From positions 33,252,873-33,316,872 of the forward strand of contig JAAOOA010000002.1 in NCBI GenBank assembly GCA_012861695.1: a DNA stretch of 64,000 nt, given 5' to 3'. The notes below the pieces were generated by a model. That model was not told the DNA's origin. It worked only from the letters and a program-made list of their open reading frames with translations, and did not search any database. The DNA is from Trematomus loennbergii (lineage: Eukaryota; Chordata; Actinopteri; Perciformes; Nototheniidae). This document shows positions 26,088-37,800 of the stretch, one piece after another. Numbering within the stretch: the stretch's first letter is position 1; the number at the start of each line of letters is the position of its first letter. Made by a program: the position numbers and the translations under genes.

Positions 26088-27788
26088 TCATTCCCACCAG
26101 GTATCCATTGGCCGTACACGTACTCTCTGCTTATAGTGGTATTCTTTCAGGTGCTTTTTCAAAGCATTAGGAATGGGTAGCATGTTAATGCCATCATAGG
26201 TTGTGCAGCTGCTGGTGACCGCTCTGCAGATTTGTTGCAGAGTGAAGGGCTGTGTGCGATGGATGGGGTTCGACAGCAGGGGCTCGAAAAACATGCAGGA
26301 GTTGGGGTCCTTGTAGTGCTCCAGCAGCCCTGTAACGGTGGGAGCATGGAAGACACTCGGGTCATGCACGTCAAAGCTGAAATTGTGGTTCCACTGTTCA
26401 ATGCGTGCATGGAGTGAGCGGCCGTAGCGGCGGAAGCTAACAGAGAACAGGTATCCCTCCTGGGCAGAGTCACGTAGCAGAAAAGTGCCTTCAGGCTTTC
26501 CCTCTAGCAACGTCTCTGCCTCGTAGCGGTCCATCACCCCCCAGTAACACGGGAGGTTCGTGATCTGAAGCAGGTCTGGAACTAAACAGTGGATGTAATC
26601 AATCTGAGTATGAATGCGGTAGCCATCGTGATGTTTGTGATCCTCGGTCGATGGAAGAATGGCTTTGGAGGGCACGTTGGTCGCTGTCACCTCTGGGTCA
26701 ACCAGAGGGTCAGGGATAGGGTCACAGGTCTGGGAGGGGGCTGAAGCAGAGGCGGAGGCAACCACCTCATCCAGAGTGTCCAAACAGCTCTGCAGAAGGA
26801 GCTGGTGCTGCTGCTGTCTTTGGAGAAGGAGCTGCTGCTGCTGATGAACGGAGGCTCTCTCGGCCCCGGCTAACTCACTCATACCATGAGCCAGCTTGGG
26901 GCCGTGCTTGTACAGAGGGTTAATTTGGGCCGTCACCTCAAATGTGTGGATCTCTGCGTTGGGTGGTGGCTCGACGCCTTGTTCAATGCTGATGCGCCTG
27001 CGCTCTCGCAACCTGTCATCTACGTCCTCCACCACAGCAGCCATGGCCGAAGTCGGCGCACTGCACACGACTTCGGAATCAAGCACATGAGGCTGGGTGA
27101 TGGGTGCTGTGTGTTGCTTAATAAGGTACCACTTCTGCGCCAGCTCCGATCCTACAGGGAAAGGGCAGTCATCCAACATCAACTCACTGAGGTGGATCAG
27201 GCGCCTCGAGGATGCACAGGCAGCTGACGGTGAAGGAGCCTCTGGAGGTGGAGGTGGAGACGGAGACGGAGATGGAGAAGGTGGTGGTGCGGCTGCACTG
27301 TGAGTTTTTATTGGGAAACACTGTCCCATTGCATCTTGGATTTTTTGCCAGGGAGTGCGTGTGCTGCTTGACCCTCTACTCTCACTTTCGCCAGGTTTCT
27401 CTGTAGCAGAGCAAACTGTTCCCAGTCCAGGCCTGGCTGTTACCTGTTCTTGTCCTAGTAATGAGGCAGTGGCTTCCAAACCCTGCCATCTCCAACTCTC
27501 TTTCAAAGAAGAGGAGGAGGATTGGTCCCTGGTCTCTAGGTCACTCAACAGCTCACCATACTGAAAGCCATCACTGACAGGCCTCTCAGCTGCTGGTTCA
27601 TAGGAAGCATGGCCTTTTTTCTTCCCCTTTCCACCTTTGCGTCCACTGCGTGCATCTCGTCTCTCCTCAGAACGGCTCTGTCTCACTTTGGGACGAGCCC
27701 TCTCTCTCGATCTTTTCCTCGGTTTCCTGACTCCTTTGGTAATGACATGATAGATTATGTGATGAGAAAAACTGAAACGTGTTGCCAA
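26088..27788 (-). CDS. socs9: SOCS4/5-family suppressor of cytokine signalling, probably SOCS9
   Basis: The family are E3 adaptors: the SH2 domain binds phosphotyrosine and the SOCS box recruits Elongin B/C and Cullin5, damping JAK-STAT or EGFR signalling. The single large exon encodes an SH2 domain (about residues 410-500, with FLLRDS), then a SOCS box (about 510-550, with LPIP) and a C-terminal [13 protein letters not shown] conserved N-terminal block around GQCFPIK and [12 protein letters not shown] is present. The segment [17 protein letters not shown] is SOCS5-like, whereas GQCFPIK and the upstream [10 protein letters not shown] resemble SOCS4. The neighbourhood (samd4b, gmfg, paf1) is not that of SOCS5, so SOCS9, a fish SOCS5-related gene, is preferred; socs5 is the alternative. 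The 5' limit is only the open frame: its first codon is TTG and no in-frame ATG exists upstream of GQCFPIK, so the true start is unknown. Confidence 0.8.
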   Translation of the reverse strand: MATRFSFSHHIIYHVITKGVRKPRKRSRERARPKVRQSRSEERRDARSGRKGGKGKKKGHASYEPAAERPVSDGFQYGELLSDLETRDQSSSSSLKESWRWQGLEATASLLGQEQVTARPGLGTVCSATEKPGESESRGSSSTRTPWQKIQDAMGQCFPIKTHSAAAPPPSPSPSPSPPPPPEAPSPSAACASSRRLIHLSELMLDDCPFPVGSELAQKWYLIKQHTAPITQPHVLDSEVVCSAPTSAMAAVVEDVDDRLRERRRISIEQGVEPPPNAEIHTFEVTAQINPLYKHGPKLAHGMSELAGAERASVHQQQQLLLQRQQQHQLLLQSCLDTLDEVVASASASAPSQTCDPIPDPLVDPEVTATNVPSKAILPSTEDHKHHDGYRIHTQIDYIHCLVPDLLQITNLPCYWGVMDRYEAETLLEGKPEGTFLLRDSAQEGYLFSVSFRRYGRSLHARIEQWNHNFSFDVHDPSVFHAPTVTGLLEHYKDPNSCMFFEPLLSNPIHRTQPFTLQQICRAVTSSCTTYDGINMLPIPNALKKHLKEYHYKQRVRVRPMDTWWE

Positions 27789-28900
27789 TGGGTGACTTGT
27801 AATTGCTGTTAGCTTTTGGCAGGAAGTTTCCCATCCACATCTCTAGTTTGAAGCTTCATCATCATTGTCCATGCATTGTGGTCACAGAGAAAAAACAACC
27901 TGGAAAACAAGGTAAGGGTAATTAACTTTTTGAGATAAAATAGTCATATTAATATGGATACACTTTTGTGAAACTGATTAAACTAGTGCTAACCCATCTG
28001 CCCTGATACAAATACTAACTTCCTGAAGGCCATGTTAATGTTTAAACATTTTAGAGGTGTTTTCTTTTTCTAAATAGCACATTTACATAATGGACTTCCG
28101 TGCTCCTGTTAATTAATGTGCATTGTCCCTTCTTAAATAAATAAATACAAATAGGCCTGCATATGCGCTTGACTACTTGTTATACCATCTACTTCCTTTG
28201 AAAGTGTCATAAAAAAGTTCGTTTTAAGCGTGAAGAATTTTAGAAAGTTAATTAAAATCACGTAAAATGCACAGTTGTATAACGTTACGCCAGCGACCAA
28301 CCCGCAGGTTACCAGAATATTTAGCTACCGGTATGAATTGGTATAAATTGAGAGAACTACATTGCTTATCAACTACGCTCTTCTAATGAACAGGATATGT
28401 CCTCTTTTAAAAAACATTAGTATTTGCGAGAAAAGGTGGACGGTCGATTAACAAATCCAAACTTTTATCGCTACAACCTAAGCTAACACTAGCAAGCGTC
28501 TCATACTTGACAAACTCAAACTCTCCAAGCACATCGACTGATCAAATTATCAATGTTCAAGCAATAACAATAACATTAGCTACCAGGCTAAAACCGAGCA
28601 GCTGTTCGGCTAAGTTAGCAGCAGCTAGCTATCTGCTAACTTGGGTACTCATTGCTACAGGATAAAGTGTTACATTTTGTTGATGGCAACTTATATCTAG
28701 CTTTCACAAACATAACACAACATGTGTACAAACCTCAGCAGCTGTTGTAAAGTTTCCAGATGAAAAGGCTTCTCTTTATTCTTAGATAAACTATGGCGTT
28801 AACAAAAAGGCGGCTTGATAAATGAACTCGGTTAAAACCGTGTAACCCGGAAGTAAAAAGTAATTGTAATATTAACGGGACATTAAGGATGTCTTTAATA
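27789..28900 (-). promoter_or_regulatory. 5' leader and promoter region of the socs gene
   Basis: A good acceptor (TTGTTTTCCAG) places the 5' end of the large exon at about 27899. A candidate first exon lies at about 28733 to 28830, ending at a donor CTGCTGAG/GTTTGT. The leader between 27899 and the open frame contains several ATGs. One opens a separate frame (MWMGNF...) that runs into the main exon in another phase and stops, which would act as an upstream ORF unless unannotated splicing changes the phase. Confidence 0.4.
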
Positions 28901-29017
28901 TGACAGATAAGACTAATACAAATAGCTTTTTTTTCAACTGCTAAAAGGCATGTCAAGTGTAACAAATAAAGTAGACGAAAAGACAAACCACAACTGAAGT
29001 TGCAAAATAACTGAACC

Positions 29018-31845
29018 TCTTTATTTCGACTGTCAATGATCCGACGGATGCTGCACTTCAGACCATTCACACATGAGTGACAGTACAAAAGTAGAATAAG
29101 CATGGGATGCAAAAGGTTCATAAAATATTAGAAAATGTCAGGGTGTAATCAGAATTAAATATAAATTGTACAAGACAACTATCCTTTGTAGCCTACATCT
29201 GGCTGCATCAATAATAATTAAGCCTGGCAGGGACTTTAACATGATCTTGGGACCACTTGGTAGACGTCTCCATGTGACACAGGCTCTGTACCTCCTAGTG
29301 GATGCTTGGTATGTGAAAATACACCAGGCTGAACTTGTGAAGTGCATTTCCCAACTCATTTCATGCATCAGTGGAATGTAAACATGGAGTAAACATATTC
29401 CTTGGCCTGTTATTAGTGTCAGTTTACTCATAATCACATAATCTGTGGCTCAGATAAGCATTGTCATCCTCTGATGAGTCTTGATTCTGCATGGACATTT
29501 GCAGAAACCTGCCTCACTGTACCTGTCTTATTTTGCAGTAATATGTACGCTGTACAAATCCACAGAGGCTATGAAAAGGATCATCTGAGCCATTTGTAAC
29601 ATAACATAATTGATATACAGTATAGTGAATAGTTAAAAATAATATAGCCGAGTCTTAAAGTTGTCAGCATTGTTAACTCACTGAAGACGAGTGAGTGTGA
29701 TGCGTAAGTCAGATCTATCCAAGAGCCTGCTCTGAAGAAATCCTTGACTAGAACATTACTCAAGACCATTAAATTGATATATTAAGGATGCTGGAGCTGT
29801 GCATTTCAGGCACCACATGAATAGTTGATCACGACATGACAGCCAAAGTGCAATCACAAGGGGAGAAAAGCTATCTCTAGTCACCGTATGACCAGAAAAA
29901 GTAGGCGTTACATGCCCATACAGTTACCACTTGAAATAAACCTACTGAGGCTCATACAGTCCATGAATTAGGGGGGTAGATGGCTTTCGGTTCAGGCTCT
30001 ACCCAGCCATCTTGTGTGAGATGGCGTCAGTTCTTTAATGCGTTACATAGTGAGACAATGGAGTATTCATGACATCAGATCAAATGAATTGGGCATTATC
30101 CCAGGGATGTAAACAGTGACATTTAGGCGGTATAAACATACAACATTAGTTGCAAGATTTCTGCTTCAGCTGTTGGTGACACTGGGCCCCATCAACCACC
30201 ATGTCCTCTATCTACAACAGTGCTGTATTAGTGTGGCAAAACATGCGATTATAGAAAATAAGCATAAGTTATCAATACCAAGGGAGAGTACAAAATACAA
30301 TTGGAAAAGATATCTGTAAATAACCATCTTTACTAGACACACTCCTATGGCTGTGCTGAAATAAAACGTGAATGGTTATCCCTGCCTTATGATGCAATCC
30401 AAAAGTTAAGACCATATTACACATACATGCACCTCCGCTCTGCCACATTCAAAGACAGAGGCTGTATAAGACAAGTGTTTTTGATTAAACACTGATACCA
30501 CATGATCATGTTAGGGTTCTGAGACTGAAACACATTGAGACACTAACAGAAAATATGGACATCATCAAGCACCTTGAAAAGAATGATTCATCAAATCGTC
30601 ACGTTGGCCATTTGAGGAAGAGGGCACTGCAAGGGTGAAGCGCTGCGCTCCGGAGCATTTATTACAAGCTCAAGCTTCATTTACCAGAGCCAATCATAAG
30701 GTGGCCGGAGGGTTGAGATGGGTTTCATTTAGTTTTCTCGCCCAGCTTAAAGTGTAAATTGAAAACACTCTACCCTCCTCGCTTTTATCAGTTCAATATC
30801 AAATCAGCTCTCGCACAGCACAAACCTCACCAGCCCTTATTCACCCCTCTGGTGATTTTCCTCGGCACAAAATGGGATTCATCATCATCCACATAGTAGG
30901 GCATAAAATAACAGACAAATTGCAGCTGGCATAAATTATTCAGGCTGCTGTTCTTTTAAAAGAAAAATTATACCATTCGGTTGCACTTCACTACAAATAT
31001 CCTTTGCAAATTAACAATCACACAACCCTTCTCTTTGGCTTTGTAAATGTTTAGAGGAGGACAGTCACTTCTTCTTTGACTATGTGTTCAGGGAAAATAA
31101 CCAAAACAAAAATGGTTGAATTACAAGTTTTACCTTAATCCTTTTGGTCCTCCTCTTGCCATGAAAACCAGTCCTCTAGAGAGGATAAAAGAATCAAGGA
31201 AAGAGTTCTAAGTTTCAACCAATACGAGCCATCACCTTAACACAAGCACTGCACTGGTTAGAGAACAATAAGGGTGGCAAGAAAGGGTATTGGTATCCGT
31301 TTCAATAACTGTCTACAAGTGGAACCTCAGTGTTTTCTAGGGCCAATTACAGTTTAGTGGATAATATCAGAGATCTTTTAATAAAAGTGCCTTACTTCTG
31401 GCTGGACATTTTCTGAATGTACTCATTATGTGGTGCAGGGGCTGTGGCTGTCAGTGTGTTCTGGAAAGAAGCCTTGCTCCAAGGCAGGAGGAAAAGAAGA
31501 GTAACTTGTAGGGCAGAGCCCGTTTAAGAGAGCACCAATCCACCGTTTTTCTCTCAGACCACGGCAAACTGAGCCTCTGCACATCATGTCACAGTCCTGC
31601 AGGTGACATGGAGCAGTTTGCTTTTTTCTCTGTCCTGCAATATAATAATCATCTGTATTCCATTTTTAATAAACTTAGTTGTATATAATAAAGTACAAAA
31701 ATATTAGAGAACATATACACAGTTTTTTTGTCATTTTGTAGTGACTGCTTTGCCTGGTTTTCTTAAGCATACGTATATCTTTGTGCTGGGTGATGAGGAA
31801 CTGAACAGGCCTCAACTGAAGTGTATTTTTTTTTATTTCTTCCTT
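29018..31845 (-). other. samd4b: Putative long 3' UTR of samd4b
   Basis: No gene is seen between the samd4b stop (31846) and the socs promoter. On the minus strand an AATAAA signal lies at about 29025-29020, giving a possible 2.8-kb 3' UTR. Short plus-strand frames in this interval have no homology that I recognise. The end point is an inference from the signal alone. Confidence 0.4.
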
Positions 31846-34800
31846 TCATATCGTTGATGTCCGGTCTGTTCCATCTGAGGAGGAGATTGGAAATAAATAT
31901 GTTTCAAGACATTTACAATCAGAAAATATATTGCACCATATACATTTTATCCTTAAGAGGAATGGAATAATTCTAGTCCCTTTTCTCCCAGGAGCAACAG
32001 TATGTTATTGATGTCGTTTTATGTGTCCATGAATTTCTTACATTTATTGAATGCATTTTGATGGCATGTCAGCCATTGAACACATCGTATTTCTAGATAA
32101 ATAGCAGCTCCTTCCCCACATTGGCAAACCATAACACTAACCTCTCTGCCGAATGAATGTACATTTGATCTTCTCAAATTACTTTGTGGCTATTGTCGTC
32201 AAACGTTTACATGTGTTCCTCTACAATGGCTGTTCATGTTTTCCTTTTTAAAGGAAACAGCATCAAACTTCCTTTCATTAACATAAAGTATGATAGCATG
32301 TCTTTTATTTGCCACTGCTGTTTTGTGGATACATTCCAGTGTCCTTAATAATTGATCTTAGACATCTAGAAAGAAAGCTAAACTAGGCTGAACTCTGTGC
32401 TAAACATAGTTTTAGACTGTACATAGCGAGATAGAAAAAGATATCCCAGTAACCTCATCTGTCTCTAAGACATAAAAGGGAAATACATTACTCTCTTATA
32501 TTATATAAAGATTAATGCAACAGGGATACTTTTCTGTGTCAGTCACACAACACTAGAGAGAAGTAAAGTAATACAGAGCTACTAACCCTTAAACTTGTAT
32601 TACATTACATTTAGCTGACGCTTTTATCCAAAGCGACTTACAATAAGTGCATTCGACCAAGATGTATGTATGACACAATAATGAAAATGCTGTAATTTAG
32701 GTACACCATATAATGCTCAGAGATAAGTGTGTGTCTTTCTCTATGTCTCAGCAAGAGGACCCATACCGTGACTTGACCAACGACATTATTCCGATGTTAT
32801 TAATAATTAATAAACAAATGTAATGAATGAAATATGAATGATAAAAGTCAACAAACGGTTGTCTGACCAAGTTAGTATGTCTTCCTGGTGGACACAAATC
32901 CCTCACTAAATTATTTTCTTTCATGGCCTACTTATAGAACTGAATTTGGTGTTGTTGTGTAGTCGGTAGCTTTAGCAGCGGGCTGCTGAGGACACTTACC
33001 CCCTAAGGCATGCTCCGTCATACTGAGGCATAGTGACTCCAGCGTGGGGTTGATCTCCAGGTCTGCACCGGGAACTTGGCATTCTAAGGGGAGGAGGACA
33101 AGAAGGAAAGAAGATTTAGGTTTATATGACTGTCAGGAATGCCATTCAGTCCATTTATTTAGCGCTCTAAATTCACAAAATCATAGTTGAATATTTATCA
33201 AAGTAGAGAAAAGTCATTCATTTGCTGATTTACCTGGAAAACAATTATTATTATCTGGTTTAAGTGAAAATATCCTGTACCCGTTTGCTGAAGAACTCCT
33301 ATTAAGTTAATTTCATATTGTATATTCTATAACTCATTGCATTCCATTTTGCTGTAAATTACTGCTTTATTTTATTGCTATTTAACTATATTTTATTACA
33401 GTGTCCTTAAGGATTTTTGTTTTATATTGAGATTCTTTGTTTTATATTTTATGTATGCACCATGACATCAAGTCAAATTCCTCGTATGTGTGAACCTACC
33501 TGGCAATAAACCCGTTTCTGATTCTGATTCTTTCTGATTCTGATTCTAATGTTCAAACAATTCTCTGACCCGATTATGCTCATTACCTGGGGATTTATAC
33601 TAAAAGCATTGAGTAGTTCTGTTGTCACACATACAAAACAAGATTTACCAAGTCGAATCTGCCACATATAATAACAGTACAGAGTAGTCATCAACGAGTT
33701 CTTCACAACAACATACAAAATAATAAGGAAAATACAAAACAACAGACAGAAAATGCAGATGTCAAGCTCAACCACCAAAGCTATGAAAAAGCAAGACTAA
33801 TAAAAAAAGTCCTTGGCTGCAGTTTTTTGTGTCCACAGACCAAATCGGAGAGATTTTCCAGTTTCGGGGGCTACAACTTCAAAAGCACAGTCGCCTTTGG
33901 TCTCAGGCGTGGAGCAAGGAACACCCAGCAAACCCTGATCTGAGACCTGCTGCTGATGTGAGGCTGCAGCAGTTCTTTAATGTCTGCAGGCGTCTGATCG
34001 TGCAATAATAATAATAATAATAATGCAGAGCAACTGAAGTCAACGGTGCCGACACACTGCTAAAGCTACAGGCAGCAGTTGTACATCAACTATATAACCA
34101 CATTCATTTCAATCAATTAACAGGGAGAATGACATATGAGAATGTTAAATTATCTAAATGTTCTGCTGTTAATGTCGTTACGACTTTGCAGTTACTATAG
34201 TTACTCCCAAATTCAGACACTATCAATCGAAAACAGTAGTAAACACACAGTTTTCCAACACAGTCAGACATTATAATGTCCCTTAGGGTGGGGTTACCTT
34301 TGTTTTGAATCAAGTAAAATAAAACTTAGTTTGAGGTTGTTTTTGTAATCATTTGTTCACTTGTGTTTATTCTTGTACTAATATCTGTTGTAAAGAGTGT
34401 GTATCAGTGTGGTGCATATCTACTGCTAAAAATGCTTTTAAAACATTCAACTAGAGCAAAACCACCAAGCCTAGCTAGGAACAACATTATGATTTCACCT
34501 AAATAATGAAAAGGGGTTATAGATAAGCAACACATAGGAATCGCTGGTCTGGTAACATTTGTACATTGTGGCAAAGACTACAGAAAATTAAAATGAAAAC
34601 AAGGGCAGGGATAGACTTTGGTTACATACGCCCATGTAAGTAAAAAGTCAAAGAGGCCTGACCTCGGCTCATACATACCTTGCTGCTGGAACATGAGCAT
34701 GGTTTGAGGGGAAGTGTGGACAGGGAGTGAGTGTGTCCGCTGCACGGAGCTGCGACTCTGACTCGGCATGCTGTTACTGCCCCAGGGTTGGCAAACCACA

Positions 34801-37800
34801 GGTTCTGTAGAGGAAAACAACATGTTCTCATTACTCAAATGCCACTCATCCTGGGAGGACCTTTCTTATCTCTCACCTAAGTCATTACAGAGAAACTCTT
34901 CAAGGTATGATAAAGATTCAATCAAAATGTGATCCCTAACCCCTTGCACTGTCTTAACTGCCAAAGTCTCCCGTTTGTCTCACTTGTTTTTCAGAACAAA
35001 TGTTTACTAAGGCCTGTTTTGTCTCCTTGGGCATGACATTATGCAGATTTCAAATAAAGGAGTGGACATATTGAAATCCGGTTAGTGCTTTAAGTTGTCT
35101 AGTCCGCTTTAAGCACAAAGGGTTTTACTTCAAATAAAAAAATCACCAAACAATAGATAAAATATGACATCATTGCTAATCCGATCTGTTTCGCTAGACG
35201 TGGCACAGACTGGGTTAAAATGCTCATCCATTGGCACTGACTTGTCTCCCCTGGCCTGCCAGCGCAGGATTAGTGAGTGTGTGGCGTGGAGATGCTCCCC
35301 CTATCCCGCCGGGACTCAGTAGACCGATGCGCCCGGCTGGGAGTCCACGAGGAGTCAACTGGAACGCCCTTTGTCCCCGCCGCCCTACAACTCCACTCAC
35401 AGAGCCTGCTGTGGGGAGGGAGTTGGACCCATAGGTCCAGAGCAAAAAAACAAACAAACGGGAACATACATTAGCAATCAATGTAAGACAACTGTCACTT
35501 AAAATTATAGTTATTATATAAATTTGGAAGTGGGAGTGAAAGAAGTAAAAGTTAGACAGTAGGGATGGGTGCAGGGAAATGTAACATTCATAAGTTCTGA
35601 CATCTCCCCTGCTGGAGAGGGAGATCAAAGGTAGAGAGGGCAGACAGACTCTCACCCTTTCTGTCGGTACACAGGCATGTCCAGCATAGCTTTCCGAGGG
35701 AACAGGCGAAGCAGTTTGAGGACCTGCTGCTTCCAGGAGACCAGCCTTTTCTTGTGAGTTTCTGTGAAAGCCTGATCGAGTCAAAGAGACAGCAGAAGAA
35801 TAAAGGCGTCAGATTTTCAAAGAGAATGAACAGGGTATTAACTCCTGGAATTTGTGATTTTTTTAAGCAACATTTTTATTCCTCATCTCAAAAGAAAAAA
35901 TGGAGATGATAACAAGATTCTATAATACTGAATTGCATATAAATGTGTCTTTATGTAATTTAAGTATGATTCATTGTAGTGTCCGACTACTAGAGGCCTT
36001 TACAACAATTGCAACACACATACATGCATAATTCGGCAAAAAAACGAATATCTCAGGTTCTCACCTCATGAGTCAGACACTTCTCAATGAGCTGAAGGTA
36101 ACAGCTGATGTTCTCCTCATCTGGCCTCGACACCAGCAGCTGGGTGCACACTAAAACAAAAAATCCAGGGTTTATATTAATTCTATAATCTTATGTGTTT
36201 TTGTCCCGAACCATTCGGTACAGGGCGTTTGGTTTGGCGTTCCACCCTCAGTTCTGTACACTCTATGACTTAAAATAGTTTCTAGATGCAAGTTTTACCT
36301 GAAAAGCTTTGGCAGAGCACCAGTTGTACTTTATCAGCTTCAGCATGCTTTCAACAATTCAACAATTAGTTTGGAACTGAATAATGATATTGTTAAAATA
36401 AAAGTTGTGAATGTCTGTGGATACACTTCATTCGTTTATTAACAAAGACATTGCAGGAAAGTGTCAATTACCGAAATAAAATCAAACTGAATGGCTAATA
36501 ATAAATGAAACATAAATAAACATTTATTATTTTCTGCATTTCTTTGTGTTTTTGTGAACCAAAATAAATACTGAACATTGACCTCAAAACAAGGGCAACC
36601 CAAGAAGTGTGTGTACCATGACAACCCCCCCTGCTTATGTATTCATGTCTATAAAGTAAACCTGGATCTGAGGGAAGGTGGATATGGATAATTAATATAG
36701 CACTTGGCCTGCGTTTTATGTTGAATGCTGACACACATAAAATGCCTGAATAGTTTTATTACAGTATTTTACTATGCTGTTTATTGTGTCTTATGTGTGT
36801 TGTCAAAGAGCACTTTATAAAGACAGATGACAACTCCCTTGGAAGTCTACAATCTAAGTGTGATCAAATTAATTATGGGAAAAAACATCTTACTCTTACC
36901 TTTACCCATGACCCGGGTGAACTGTCCTGCAATGTCGCCGTCTGAGATGGGTGTGGCTGAGGAGTCTCCGTCACAGGAGGGGGGGTTGTGGGACTGGAAG
37001 CCCTCAGTCTCTTTGTCTGCTCCTGTTTTTGTGGCTTCTGTCGAGGAGGTGGCTGAGTCTGAGGCCGTGGCTGCGTCCAGGAGCATCTGTGCTGCGCTGG
37101 GGGGGCAGTAGACCTTGATGGGTGTGGTGATGATCTGCTGTAGCTCCTGGAGAGCATTACGCAGGTTTCCCCCTTCCAAGATATCCTGCCGTGAGATGAC
37201 AACATTAGTGGCACATACTGCGTCGGTTATTCAGAGGTCAATTTGGGGTTACGGGATTTTAGACTCGTTGACAGCATACATTTTCTTTACCAACCGACAG
37301 AATGGAAGTATCTCAAGTGTCACGTAATCCTCAACAAGTACATACTCAAGTACGACAAGCACAAATTAATTCAAACAAAACACGTTTGCCCTTTTTCTTA
37401 GAAAGGGAAGAGCATCATCCTCCCACTTGAATTACCTTTTCTAAAGACTTGAGCACACTCTGCCTCTCTCGCAGTTTCTGGATACTCAGGGCGATCTTAT
37501 GCCGCGCTCCTTTAGTGACGTTCTAAGACGGGGAGAGAAAGTAACAAGTTGCCGTGAGAAGCAGGGGAGTTATCCCTTGTGGGAACACTGTGCAGTTTAT
37601 ACAGTTACTAAATAACAAACCTAATCACCATTTGGTTCATTAAAGCCAAGGGCCAGAGGCAAAATCCACCATTTGTATGTTTGACTGGCTCCATATAACT
37701 GTGGGGTGCGTCGGTTAATTTCATGCCTCATTGAGAGTGGATGTATCATGAGGTTAGAGGCCCATAATGTTCACAATTGATAAGGAGGGTGGAGTAATCA

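Noticed and set aside
35224..35784. 186-aa minus-strand open frame
   Set aside because: It runs through samd4b exon 9, the intron and part of exon 8 in mixed phase. Only the exon 9 part matches Smaug.
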